DNA of 38,164 nt from Comamonadaceae bacterium (GTDB lineage Bacteria; Pseudomonadota; Gammaproteobacteria; Burkholderiales; Burkholderiaceae_C). The translations under genes and the position numbers were made by a program. The stretch lies in assembly GCA_947455935.1 (NCBI GenBank), contig CANGPV010000010.1, forward strand, positions 1 to 38,164. Reading direction: 5' to 3'. Positions 8,459-18,024 of this stretch are shown here, in pieces; within the stretch, counting starts at the first letter, position 1, and each line of letters starts with the position of its first letter. Under the pieces are notes generated by a model. It was not told the DNA's origin. It made no database searches and saw nothing but the letters and a program-made list of their open reading frames with translations.

Positions 8459-9460
8459 TCAGTTGATGAGTGCTTGGGCGAATTCTTGTGCATTGAAGGC
8501 TTGCAAGTCTTCCAGCTTTTCGCCAATGCCGATGAAATACACCTTCAGTGGTTTGTCATCTGGGCCCAAGCGTTGCTTGGCCCACAAGGCAATGGCCGCC
8601 AGCACACCCCCTTTGGCCGTGCCGTCGAGTTTGGTGACGATCAAGCCGGTGAGACCCAGCGCTTCATCAAACGCTTTGACTTGCGCTAATGCGTTTTGCC
8701 CCGTGTTGCCATCAATCACCAGCAGCACTTCGTGGGGCGACGTGGCATCGGCTTTGTGAATGACACGCTGGATTTTTTTCAGCTCATCCATCAGATGCAA
8801 CTGGGTGGGCAAACGTCCCGCGGTGTCGATCAGCACCACATCACGCCCACGGGCTTTGCCAGCGGTGACCGCGTCAAAGCTCACCGCAGCAGGGTCTCCT
8901 TGGTCTTGGCTGATGATTTCAACCTGATTGCGGTCGGCCCACACCAGCAACTGTTCTTTGGCGGCGGCGCGAAAGGTGTCGGCAGCGGCCAGCAAAACGC
9001 TTAAGTTTGCATCGCTTAAATGGCGGGTGAGTTTGCCAATCGTGGTGGTTTTGCCCGCGCCATTCACCCCTGCCACCATGATGACCGTGGGCTTGTGCGC
9101 TGCCAGTGACAACTCGCCTTGCAGCGGCAGCAGTACCTCGGTCAGAACCTCGGTCAGCAACATTTTCACCTGCTGAGGTTGGGTGCTGCCGCTGGCTTTG
9201 ACGCGTAACTTCAAAGCTTGCAATACAGCCTGGGTGGCGGGCATACCCGCGTCGGCCATCAACAATGCGGATTCAAGTTCTTCGTACAAAGCGTCGTCAA
9301 TGACCTTGCCGCCAAAGACACTGGTGATGCTGCTGCCCGTGCGTTGCAAGCTGCTGCGCAAACGACCCAGCCAGCTTTGGGCGGCAACTTGCGCAGCTGA
9401 TGTGCTACTTTCAGCTAAAGCCGCTGGCGCAGGGGTCTTTCGTTTGAACAGACTGAACAT
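8459..9460 (-). CDS. ftsY: Signal recognition particle receptor FtsY
   Basis: SRP GTPase motifs GVNGAGKTTTIGKL, DTFRAAAKEQL, DTAGRLPTQ, TKLDGTAKGG; start reassigned to MFSLFKRK (the longer ORF to 9895 is antisense to the M16 gene). Confidence 0.95.
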   Translation of the reverse strand: MFSLFKRKTPAPAALAESSTSAAQVAAQSWLGRLRSSLQRTGSSITSVFGGKVIDDALYEELESALLMADAGMPATQAVLQALKLRVKASGSTQPQQVKMLLTEVLTEVLLPLQGELSLAAHKPTVIMVAGVNGAGKTTTIGKLTRHLSDANLSVLLAAADTFRAAAKEQLLVWADRNQVEIISQDQGDPAAVSFDAVTAGKARGRDVVLIDTAGRLPTQLHLMDELKKIQRVIHKADATSPHEVLLVIDGNTGQNALAQVKAFDEALGLTGLIVTKLDGTAKGGVLAAIALWAKQRLGPDDKPLKVYFIGIGEKLEDLQAFNAQEFAQALIN

Positions 9461-9526
9461 AAGGTCAAGGGTTTCTAGAATGGCGAGTTGCTTGCCGTGC
9501 TGGCCAGCGTTAATTGAACCCATTCT

Positions 9527-10954
9527 ATGAAACCCATTGTGTTGACCTTTCTGCAAGCCCCATGGCGTTGGTGCTTGGCTTGGGCGCTGGCATTGACCCA
9601 GCTGTCTGCCAACGCACAAAGCGCTCCTGACGCCCAGCAATTCACCCTCAGCAACGGCATGACCTTGATTGTTAAGGTCGATCCACGTGCACCCACAGCC
9701 GTGCACATGCTGTGGGTGCGGGTGGGCTCCATGGACGAGGTGGACGGCGTGTCGGGCGTTGCCCATGTGTTGGAACACATGCTCTTCAAAGGCACGGCCA
9801 AGGTCAAGCAAGGTGAGTTTTCGCGCCGCGTGGCGGCTTTGGGTGGGCGTGAAAACGCATTCACCAACAAGGACTACACCGGTTATTACCAGCAAATACC
9901 CGCCAAGCGTTTGGCCGAGGTGATGGCGCTGGAAGCTGATCGCTTTGCCAACAACCAGTGGCCTGATGTTGAGTTTGCAAAAGAAATTGAAGTGGTCAAG
10001 GAAGAGCGGCGTATGCGCACCGAAGACTCACCTCGCATGTTGATGTATGAGCAGCTCTACGCTACGCAGTTTGTGGCTTCACCCTATCGCCGTCCCATCA
10101 TTGGTTGGATGAACGATTTGGACGCCATGACACCGCAAGATGCCCGTGACTTTTACCGCCGCTGGTATGTGCCTGCTAATGCCGCCGTGGTGGTGGTGGG
10201 TGACGTGGACGTGGCCGAGGTTAAGCGTTTGGCGGAGTCCACCTATGGGCAAATTCCCTCGGGTGTGGTGCCCACTCGCAAGCCTCGCTTAGAGCCTGCA
10301 CAAACCGGCACCCGCCGAGTGCAGATCAAAGCGCCTGCCGACCAAGCCTATCTGGCCCTGTCGTGGAAAGTGCCCAACTTCTCTGGCTTCGAACCCACCG
10401 AAGATAACCGCGACGCTTTGGCGCTGACTTTGTTGGCCGCCGTTTTAGATGGTTACACCGGTGCCCGCTTGGACCGCTCCTTGGCGCAAGGCGAGGGCCG
10501 TGTGGCCGACAGCGCGGGTGCCTCCAACACCATGAGTGGCCGTGGTCCGCAGGTGTTCATGCTCGATGGCGTGCCAGCCAAAGGCAAAACCCCCGAGCAA
10601 CTTGAGGTCGCCTTACGCGCCCAAATTACCAAAATTGCCAAAGAAGGTGTGAGCGAAGCCGAAATGCGCCGCGTCAAAGCGCAATGGATGGCGTCCAATG
10701 TGTACCAGCGCGACTCGATCTTCAACCAAGCGCGTGAATTGGGAAGCAGCTGGATTGAAGGTATGCCGCTGGACAGTGCCGAACGGGTCATGGACAGTTT
10801 GAACACCATCACCGCAGCCGACCTACAGGCTGTCGCGGCCAAATATTTCGGCGATGACACGTTGACGGTGGCTACCTTATTGCCGCAACCGGGGGCGAGG
10901 GCGTTTCCACGCAAACCTGCTGCACCTTCTCGCCACGGGGAGGCTGCACGATGA
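9527..10954 (+). CDS. M16 family zinc metallopeptidase (HXXEH present)
   Basis: Signal peptide; HVLEHMLFKGT inverted zinc motif. Confidence 0.92.
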   Translation: MKPIVLTFLQAPWRWCLAWALALTQLSANAQSAPDAQQFTLSNGMTLIVKVDPRAPTAVHMLWVRVGSMDEVDGVSGVAHVLEHMLFKGTAKVKQGEFSRRVAALGGRENAFTNKDYTGYYQQIPAKRLAEVMALEADRFANNQWPDVEFAKEIEVVKEERRMRTEDSPRMLMYEQLYATQFVASPYRRPIIGWMNDLDAMTPQDARDFYRRWYVPANAAVVVVGDVDVAEVKRLAESTYGQIPSGVVPTRKPRLEPAQTGTRRVQIKAPADQAYLALSWKVPNFSGFEPTEDNRDALALTLLAAVLDGYTGARLDRSLAQGEGRVADSAGASNTMSGRGPQVFMLDGVPAKGKTPEQLEVALRAQITKIAKEGVSEAEMRRVKAQWMASNVYQRDSIFNQARELGSSWIEGMPLDSAERVMDSLNTITAADLQAVAAKYFGDDTLTVATLLPQPGARAFPRKPAAPSRHGEAAR

Positions 10955-12270
10955 AACGCATCACTTGGTTATTTTTTTGCTTTTTGCCAGCGCTCACATG
11001 GGCCGGTATTCCCATTCAACACTGGACTCTGGCCAATGGTGCCAAGGTGTATTTGGTCGAAGCGCCCGGTATCCCCATGGTTGATGTGCAAATCGAGTTT
11101 GATGCGGGTTCACGCCGTGACCCCAATGGACAAGCCGGTTTGGCTATCGCCACAGGGCGCATGATGGCCAAGGGCATCAAAGCGGCCCATGGTCAGTCGG
11201 CCATGGATGAAAACCAACTGGGCGAAGCTTGGGCCGATTTGGGTGCCATGGTGAGTGCCAATGCCAGCGCCGACCGCATGAGTTTTTCGCTGCGCAGCTT
11301 GACCCGTCCCGAACTGCTTGAAGCCGCCATCGCCTTGGCCGCGAGGCAGTTGGCCGCCCCCAGTTTCCCCAGCGACGTGTGGCAAAGCGAGCGTGAACGT
11401 TGGGTGGCCTCGATCCGCGAATCCAATACCAAACCATCTACCCAAGCGACCAAAGCATTCAATCAAGCGGTGTTTGGCGACCATCCCTATGGCGCAGAGA
11501 TTGACGAGGCCAGTTTGCGCCGCATAGACACCGCCGCCATGGCGCAGTTTTTGTCCCGCCATTTGTTGTTGTGCCAAGCCAAGATCAGCGTGGTGGGCGC
11601 AGTCAATCGAGCGCAAACCGAACGCATATTGAACCAGTTGCTCAGCGGCTTGCCCAAACACAGCACTTGCCCTGCGTTGCCCAAAGTGGCCGAGGTCGCA
11701 CCCTTGAAAGCTGCTTCCACCTTGCGAATTCCTTTTGAATCCGCCCAAGCCCATGTGTTCATGGGCCAGCCTGGCATTGCGCGTCAGCACCCTGATTTTT
11801 TTGCCCTGACCTTGGGTAACTACATCTTGGGTGGCGGCGGTTTTGTGTCACGTCTGACCGAACAGGTGCGTGAAAAACGCGGCTTGAGTTACAGCGTGTA
11901 CAGCTATTTCTCACCTGGCCAGCACGCCGGCGCGTTCACTGTCGGGCTGCAAACCCGCCCTGACCAAGCCGCCCAAGCGGTGCAAGTGGCCAGCGATGTG
12001 CTGGCCGAGTTTGTGCGAGAAGGCCCGACCGATCAAGAAGTGCAAGCTGCCAAAGATTTTTTGATCGGCGGTTTCGCCTTGCGCTTGGACAGCAACCGCA
12101 AATTGCTGGACAACCTCAGCAACATTGCTTGGTTTGAATTGCCCTTGGACTATCTGGATACCTGGTCGGCCGAGATGGACAAACTCACCACACAACAGAT
12201 ACAACAGGCTTTCGCTCGCGCCGTTCAACCTGAGCGCATGGTGACCGTCATTTTGGGTGCCAAGCCTTGA
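10951..12270 (+). CDS. M16 family peptidase-like protein lacking HXXEH (probably non-catalytic partner)
   Basis: M16 homology (GGGFVSRLTEQVREKRGLSYSVYSYF) but GLAIATGRMMAKG at the zinc-motif position; ATGA overlap with the preceding gene. Confidence 0.88.
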   Translation: MKRITWLFFCFLPALTWAGIPIQHWTLANGAKVYLVEAPGIPMVDVQIEFDAGSRRDPNGQAGLAIATGRMMAKGIKAAHGQSAMDENQLGEAWADLGAMVSANASADRMSFSLRSLTRPELLEAAIALAARQLAAPSFPSDVWQSERERWVASIRESNTKPSTQATKAFNQAVFGDHPYGAEIDEASLRRIDTAAMAQFLSRHLLLCQAKISVVGAVNRAQTERILNQLLSGLPKHSTCPALPKVAEVAPLKAASTLRIPFESAQAHVFMGQPGIARQHPDFFALTLGNYILGGGGFVSRLTEQVREKRGLSYSVYSYFSPGQHAGAFTVGLQTRPDQAAQAVQVASDVLAEFVREGPTDQEVQAAKDFLIGGFALRLDSNRKLLDNLSNIAWFELPLDYLDTWSAEMDKLTTQQIQQAFARAVQPERMVTVILGAKP

Positions 12271-12824
12271 AGCCTGGTGAGGTACGCATCATCGGAGGTG
12301 CGTGGAAGCGCAGCAAGCTGCCCTTGCCACGCGGAGTAGAACTGCGTCCCACGCCCGACCGCGTTCGCGAGACCTTGTTCAACTGGCTGGGGCAAGACTT
12401 GAGCGGCTGGCACTGCCTTGACGCATTTGCAGGAACTGGTGCGCTGGGTTTTGAAGCTGCGTCGCGGGGCGCTGCCAGTGTGCTGCTGTGCGACAGTCAA
12501 GCCTTGTGTATAGAGGCCATGGCCAAAAGCCAAACCAAGCTGGCAGCTTCGCAACTGCGTTTGGTCCGTGGCGAAGCTTTATCGGTGTTGCGCCAGCAAG
12601 CCCCACACAGTCTTGATTTGGTCTTGTTAGATCCTCCTTACAACTTCCCGCATTACCCCATAGCCTTGTCGGCGGCGCTGGCTTGCCTCAAACCGACGGG
12701 GCATGTCTACCTTGAAGCGGCCAAAGCATGGACCGAGCAAGACTTGAGCGCCTTGGGCTTGCGGCTGACACGACACCTGAAGGCGGGCGCGGTACACGCC
12801 CACTTGTTACAGCCAGCGGCATAA
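12267..12824 (+). CDS. rsmD: 16S rRNA (guanine966-N2)-methyltransferase
   Basis: VRIIGGAWKRSKL, RPTPDRVRETLFNWL, LDAFAGTGALGFEAASRGA, LLDPPYNF; TTG start overlapping the previous stop. Confidence 0.92.
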   Translation: MKPGEVRIIGGAWKRSKLPLPRGVELRPTPDRVRETLFNWLGQDLSGWHCLDAFAGTGALGFEAASRGAASVLLCDSQALCIEAMAKSQTKLAASQLRLVRGEALSVLRQQAPHSLDLVLLDPPYNFPHYPIALSAALACLKPTGHVYLEAAKAWTEQDLSALGLRLTRHLKAGAVHAHLLQPAA

Positions 12825-12855
12825 TGCCTCGACCTGTTCGCCGCTAGGAGCGCGT

Positions 12856-13615
<760 letters not shown>

Positions 13616-13626
13616 CCGCTTAAGCG

Positions 13627-13908
13627 CTATTCAGCAGCCGCTGCTTTGCGCGTCTTTTTCGTCTTGGCTTTTTTCTTTTTGGCTTTGTCCTTCACCCCGT
13701 CGCTGGCTTGCGCTTTGAACGCTCGCGGTTTGCTTTTGTCAGCTACCTTGTCCGACTGCGAGTCCTCGCAGGGCTTCATTTGGCCATCACGCTCACATAA
13801 AAGCGCTGGTTTGTCTTTGGGCTTGGCGTGGGTGACTGGGGCGCTTGCCAGCCACAGGCTAAGCAGGCTCAGACCCAGCGCGTGGGTCAGCAGAGGGGTG
13901 TTTTTCAT
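13627..13908 (-). CDS. Small secreted protein with Lys-rich C-terminus
   Basis: [28 protein letters not shown] signal peptide; [21 protein letters not shown] tail; start reassigned from the longer ORF. Confidence 0.6.
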   Translation of the reverse strand: MKNTPLLTHALGLSLLSLWLASAPVTHAKPKDKPALLCERDGQMKPCEDSQSDKVADKSKPRAFKAQASDGVKDKAKKKKAKTKKTRKAAAAE

Positions 13909-14539
13909 GCGAATCGCCTTCCTTGGTGGGAGAGGCCGCCGCCGGACGTGGCGGTTTAGGCCTGGGCGGTTTGCTGGTGTGCACCACTTGCATGGCTTTT
14001 TCCATCTCACCGCTTACCAGACAGGCTAAGGCTTGCAGGCTGCGGTTGATGGAAGTGTCAATCACTATTCGCTGTTCTGGTGCAGGCTTCTTCAAAACCC
14101 AGTGAACCACTTCCGACTTGACACCAGGGTGACCAATGCCTATGCGCAATCGCCAGTAAGCGTCCGTACCCATTTGGGCGTGTATGTCGCGCAGACCGTT
14201 GTGACCTGCATGGCCGCCGCCGAGTTTGAGTTTGGCCTCGCCGGGGGTGAGATCGAGTTCATCATGGACGACCAGCATTTGCTCTGGCGCAATTTTGTAA
14301 AACCGCGCCAAGGCCGCCACCGATTTTCCCGACAGGTTCATGAAGGTGGCGGGTTTGAGCAACCAAATGCCTTGGCCCTGCACCGAGGCTTTGGCCACCC
14401 ATCCGTGGAAATTTTTGTCGGGCTGAAGCGGCACTTTGAGTTGCGCGGCCAGTTGGTCTATCCACCAAAAACCAGCGTTATGGCGGGTGTGCTCGTATTC
14501 AGCGCCTGGGTTGCCTAAGCCGACAAACAGTTTGATCAT
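13859..14539 (-). CDS. pth: Peptidyl-tRNA hydrolase
   Basis: [60 protein letters not shown]. Confidence 0.95.
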   Translation of the reverse strand: MIKLFVGLGNPGAEYEHTRHNAGFWWIDQLAAQLKVPLQPDKNFHGWVAKASVQGQGIWLLKPATFMNLSGKSVAALARFYKIAPEQMLVVHDELDLTPGEAKLKLGGGHAGHNGLRDIHAQMGTDAYWRLRIGIGHPGVKSEVVHWVLKKPAPEQRIVIDTSINRSLQALACLVSGEMEKAMQVVHTSKPPRPKPPRPAAASPTKEGDSHEKHPSADPRAGSEPA

Positions 14540-14607
14540 GCAGGAATTATCTACCCGTCCTCCCGCTGACCCACACTGTCGGACAGCGAGTAACTCTGAG
14601 GTTGTGA

Positions 14608-14681
14608 AGCGCGGTAGGGGCCAGGGCTGCTTGCTGCGGGCTATCACCATCTCGCTTCGCAGCCCTTGCCCCTGCCGCGCT
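14608..14681. repeat. Long imperfect palindrome (23-bp arms, 28-nt loop) in the rplY-pth intergenic region
   Basis: GCGCGGTAGGGGCCAGGGCTGC (14609-14630) versus GCAGCCCTTGCCCCTGCCGCGC (14659-14680), two mismatched positions, plus A14608/T14681. Confidence 0.85.
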
Positions 14682-14732
14682 GGCAAACTAAGCTACTTCG
14701 CTGCGCACGCCATGACGCTATTTCATGAGGAC

Positions 14733-14760
14733 AAAAAAAGCCCGCATGAAGCGGGCTTTC
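14733..14760 (-). terminator. Rho-independent terminator of rplY
   Basis: Minus strand GAAAGCCCGC-TTCAT-GCGGGCTTTTTTT. Confidence 0.85.
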
Positions 14761-14778
14761 AAGGGTAAGGGAAGAAGA

Positions 14779-15408
14779 TTACTTCTTGCCTTTGCCTTTG
14801 GCAGGTGCCGCGGCAGCAGGAGCGGCGGCTTCAGGGGCAACTTCTTCAGCAACGGATACCACGCTGACCAACACGGGGTTGTTTTTGCCATGAACCACCG
14901 CTTTGACGCCTTTGGGCAAGGCAACGTCGTTGACGTGCAACGAATGACCTTTTTTCAAGTCGCTCAAATCGACGGCGATGAACTCGGGCAAATCGGCCGG
15001 CAAGCAGGTGACTTCCAGTTCATTCATGACGGGGTTGACCAAACAGGCATCCGCTTTGACGGCGGGTGAGTTTTCTTGGCCGCTGTAATGCAGGGGCACT
15101 TTCATGTGCAACACGGTGTCGGCTTCCACACGTTGAAAGTCGATGTGCAGCACAAGTTGTTTAAAGGGGTGGTATTGAACGTCGCGCAGCAGCACTTTTG
15201 AAGTTTTGCCATCCAATTCCATCTCGAGGATGGTGGCGTGGAAAGCTTCTTTTTTCAGTGCATGCCACAGTGCGTTGTGGTCGAGTTCGATGGATTGGGG
15301 TTGATGTGCCTTGCCACCGTAGACGATGCCCGGTGTGCGACCGGTGATACGCAGACGGCGGCTCGCACCCGTTCCCTGCTTAGAGCGCTCAAAAGCGACA
15401 AATTTCAT
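14779..15408 (-). CDS. rplY: 50S ribosomal protein L25 (Ctc form)
   Basis: [32 protein letters not shown]; long CTC domain; located next to pth and prs. Confidence 0.94.
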   Translation of the reverse strand: MKFVAFERSKQGTGASRRLRITGRTPGIVYGGKAHQPQSIELDHNALWHALKKEAFHATILEMELDGKTSKVLLRDVQYHPFKQLVLHIDFQRVEADTVLHMKVPLHYSGQENSPAVKADACLVNPVMNELEVTCLPADLPEFIAVDLSDLKKGHSLHVNDVALPKGVKAVVHGKNNPVLVSVVSVAEEVAPEAAAPAAAAPAKGKGKK

Positions 15409-15422
15409 TTTCTTCTCCTGAT

Positions 15423-15449
15423 GAAGTCCACCGCGACCAGTGTGACTTC
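15423..15449 (-). promoter_or_regulatory. Hairpin in rplY 5' leader
   Basis: GAAGTC-CAC / GTG-(T)-GACTTC stem just upstream of the rplY SD. Confidence 0.5.
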
Positions 15450-15456
15450 GGTTTTT

Positions 15457-15477
15457 AAAAAGAGCTGCGAACAGCCC
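15457..15477 (-). terminator. Intrinsic terminator between prs and rplY (TTCG loop)
   Basis: Minus strand GGGCTG-TTCG-CAGCTC-TTTTT. Confidence 0.65.
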
Positions 15478-15507
15478 CGCTGTGTTGTTTTCTGACTGGG
15501 TTCGGGC

Positions 15508-16482
15508 TTAAAAAAGCTGATCCTGATCAGAGAACAAACTCATGACCGACTCTCCTTTGGCGATGCGCTGAATCGTTTCTGCGATCAGGGGTGCCACCGA
15601 GAGTTGGCGAATTTTGGAACACGCCATCGCTTGCGCGTTGAGCGGGATGGTGTTGGTGACCACGACTTCATCCAAGGCAGCGCCTTCGGTGATGCGCTCA
15701 ATGGCCGGGCCAGAAAAAATCGGGTGGGTGCAATAGGCGTAGACTTTTTTTGCGCCGCGCTGCTTGAGCACTTCTGCGGCTTTGACCAAGGTGCCGGCGG
15801 TATCGATCATGTCGTCCATCACCACGCAGTTTCGGTCTTCGATGTCGCCAATGACATGCATGACTTCGGACACATTGGCTTTGGGGCGGCGCTTATCGAT
15901 GATGGCCAAATCGCAGCCCAGTTGTTTAGCCAAAGCGCGGGCACGTACCACGCCGCCCACATCGGGCGAAACCACGATCAGGTCATCGTAGTTTTGTAAG
16001 CGCAAATCGCCCAGCAACACGGGCGATGCGTAAATATTGTCCACGGGAATATCAAAAAAGCCTTGGATTTGATCGGCATGCAAGTCCATGGTCAGTACCC
16101 GCGCCACGCCGACGGTTTGTAGCAAATCGGCCACGACTTTGGCGGAAATGGGCACACGCGAGGAGCGGGGGCGGCGATCTTGGCGGGCATAGCCGAAATA
16201 GGGGATGACAGCACTGATGCGTTCGGCCGAGGCACGCTTGAGCGCGTCGACCATGATCATCAGTTCCATCAGGTTTTCATTGGTGGGGTAGCAGGTGGAC
16301 TGAACCACAAACACGTCGCGTGCGCGCACGTTTTGGTTGATTTCGACCGTCACCTCGCCGTCCGAGAAACGGCCCACCTCAGCCGCGCCGAGTTTGATGC
16401 CCAGGTGCTCTGCGATTTCGGCGGCCAACACAGGATTGGCATTGCCGGTGAAAACCATGAAATCGGAGGGAGCGTTTGACAT
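15508..16482 (-). CDS. prs: Ribose-phosphate pyrophosphokinase
   Basis: [60 protein letters not shown]; start reassigned to MSNAPSDF. Confidence 0.95.
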   Translation of the reverse strand: MSNAPSDFMVFTGNANPVLAAEIAEHLGIKLGAAEVGRFSDGEVTVEINQNVRARDVFVVQSTCYPTNENLMELMIMVDALKRASAERISAVIPYFGYARQDRRPRSSRVPISAKVVADLLQTVGVARVLTMDLHADQIQGFFDIPVDNIYASPVLLGDLRLQNYDDLIVVSPDVGGVVRARALAKQLGCDLAIIDKRRPKANVSEVMHVIGDIEDRNCVVMDDMIDTAGTLVKAAEVLKQRGAKKVYAYCTHPIFSGPAIERITEGAALDEVVVTNTIPLNAQAMACSKIRQLSVAPLIAETIQRIAKGESVMSLFSDQDQLF

Positions 16483-16531
16483 GGCTGGCGTGGATGGTTG
16501 AAAAAGCACTTCTGGCGAAGTACAAAAAGGG

Positions 16532-16608
16532 TGGCAGGGGAAGAAGGATTCGAACCTTCGCATGCTGGAATCAAAATCCAGTGCCTTAACCAACTTGGCG
16601 ACTCCCCT
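16532..16608 (-). tRNA. tRNA-Gln (anticodon TTG)
   Basis: Cloverleaf AGGGGAG...CTGGATTTTGATTCCAG...GGTTCGAATCC...CTGCCA, 77 nt with encoded CCA. Confidence 0.93.
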
Positions 16609-16641
16609 ACACGGGAAACGTATTTTTCAACACACTTCCAG

Positions 16642-17487
16642 TTAATCGTCGCAGGAAATCCATCGGTGCAAAGGATGAACCTCCAAATTGCTGCAAATCC
16701 GCCAAGTCCATCCTTCGGGGGGGTGGGCTAACACCGTCGAAGGCTTGAGTTGGGCAAACACCGCGCTACCTGAACCCGTCATCCGAGGTTGCAAACTTTG
16801 GTTCTCCAGCCAACGCAGGGCTTGAAATACCTCGGGACACAGCCTTTGGGCAACAGCTTGCAAGTCATTGCGCCCGAAGGCGTAAGGCTGTGCAGCAAAG
16901 TCGAGCATTGTAGCAGGCCGAGAGTCACGAACTAAGCTCGGGTCCTGAAAAATCGTGGCTGTGGACAGGCCTTGTTGCGGTTTGAGCACCACAAATCGCG
17001 CTGGGGGCAGGTCTATGGCCTGTAACTGCTCGCCAATGCCTTGTACCCAAGCGTTTCGACCGCCTAAAAAAAACGGCACATCTGCACCCAATGCAGTGCC
17101 AATCGGCAGCAGTCGAGACAGTGGCCAGTTCAGTCCCCAAAGTCGGTTCAAGGCCAACAAAGTGGTGGCTGCATCTGAGGATCCCCCACCCAAACCTGCT
17201 TCAGCGGGGATATTTTTTTGCACCCGAATCAGTGCGCCCAACGAGGTGCCACTGGCTTGCTGCAAGGCCTGCGCTGCTTGCAAGCTCAGGTCAAGTGCTG
17301 GCAATGAGGGGCCGAGGTCTTGGCGGACAAGTTGGCCGTCTTCTCGCAGGTCAAAGTGCAGCACATCCCACCAATCGATCAGCATGAAAGCCGATTGCAG
17401 CAAGTGATAGCCATCGCTGCGTCGTCCAGTGACGTGCAAAAACAAATTTAACTTGGCGGGTGCGGGAACGTGGTGCAAAGACTGCAT
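16642..17487 (-). CDS. ispE: 4-diphosphocytidyl-2-C-methyl-D-erythritol kinase
   Basis: APAKLNLFLHVTGRRSDGYH; EAGLGGGSSDAATTLLALN; MTGSGSAVFA. Confidence 0.94.
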   Translation of the reverse strand: MQSLHHVPAPAKLNLFLHVTGRRSDGYHLLQSAFMLIDWWDVLHFDLREDGQLVRQDLGPSLPALDLSLQAAQALQQASGTSLGALIRVQKNIPAEAGLGGGSSDAATTLLALNRLWGLNWPLSRLLPIGTALGADVPFFLGGRNAWVQGIGEQLQAIDLPPARFVVLKPQQGLSTATIFQDPSLVRDSRPATMLDFAAQPYAFGRNDLQAVAQRLCPEVFQALRWLENQSLQPRMTGSGSAVFAQLKPSTVLAHPPEGWTWRICSNLEVHPLHRWISCDD

Positions 17488-17502
17488 GGCAAGAAACCAG
17501 TT

Positions 17503-18024
17503 TCAGGGGTTGGGGTCGAGCAGCACCGTCAACTGCAAACCAGGCAAAGGTTCCCGGCGTTGTGCACCTACACGACGCCCCTTGGGTAGCGCCTCGGCCT
17601 GTATGACCCAGCCCTTCACAGGTGGGCCAGCGCCGTCCAGCCACGCCATCAACTCAGGCAAGGGGAGTGCAGCACCTGTCAAACGCAAGGTCAATTCGTC
17701 CATAGAAGCAAATTGTTGCACTTCAGCGCCTTGTTGCAAGCTCGCACCTTGCGGGTTCCATCGCACCATCGCCAAGGTGGTGCCCAACGGCGAAAGTATG
17801 CTGAGTTCGCCTTGTTCGGGGCGACCCGTCATTTCAAAACTGGTGGTGAATTGCTCGGCAGGCGTTTTTTCTACTCTGAGGGTTAAGCGACCCTCCCAGT
17901 GTCCCTTCGCCGCAGGGTTGGCTGGGTCGACTGCCACATGCCGAGGCGCGTGGCTGCAAGCCGTCAGCAAAACAAGCATGGCACCACATACACCGTGCCA
18001 GCCTTGCTTGCCAGTCAACATCAA
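17503..18024 (-). CDS. lolB: Outer-membrane lipoprotein LolB
   Basis: Lipobox LLTACS; position next to ispE; LolB-like length and context. Confidence 0.82.
   Translation of the reverse strand: MMLTGKQGWHGVCGAMLVLLTACSHAPRHVAVDPANPAAKGHWEGRLTLRVEKTPAEQFTTSFEMTGRPEQGELSILSPLGTTLAMVRWNPQGASLQQGAEVQQFASMDELTLRLTGAALPLPELMAWLDGAGPPVKGWVIQAEALPKGRRVGAQRREPLPGLQLTVLLDPNP

Noticed and set aside
8459-9895. Long 478-aa ORF for FtsY
   Set aside because: The N-terminal ~145 codons run antisense through the start of the M16 peptidase and have no FtsY similarity; the start was reassigned to MFSLFKRK at 9460
11110-11790. 226-aa minus-strand ORF
   Set aside because: Antisense shadow of the second M16 gene; no recognisable family and typical of high-GC codon periodicity
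13618-13627. CGCTTAAGCG palindrome between yfhL and the small secreted protein gene
   Set aside because: 10-bp self-complementary sequence with no loop or T-run; too short to support as a terminator or operator
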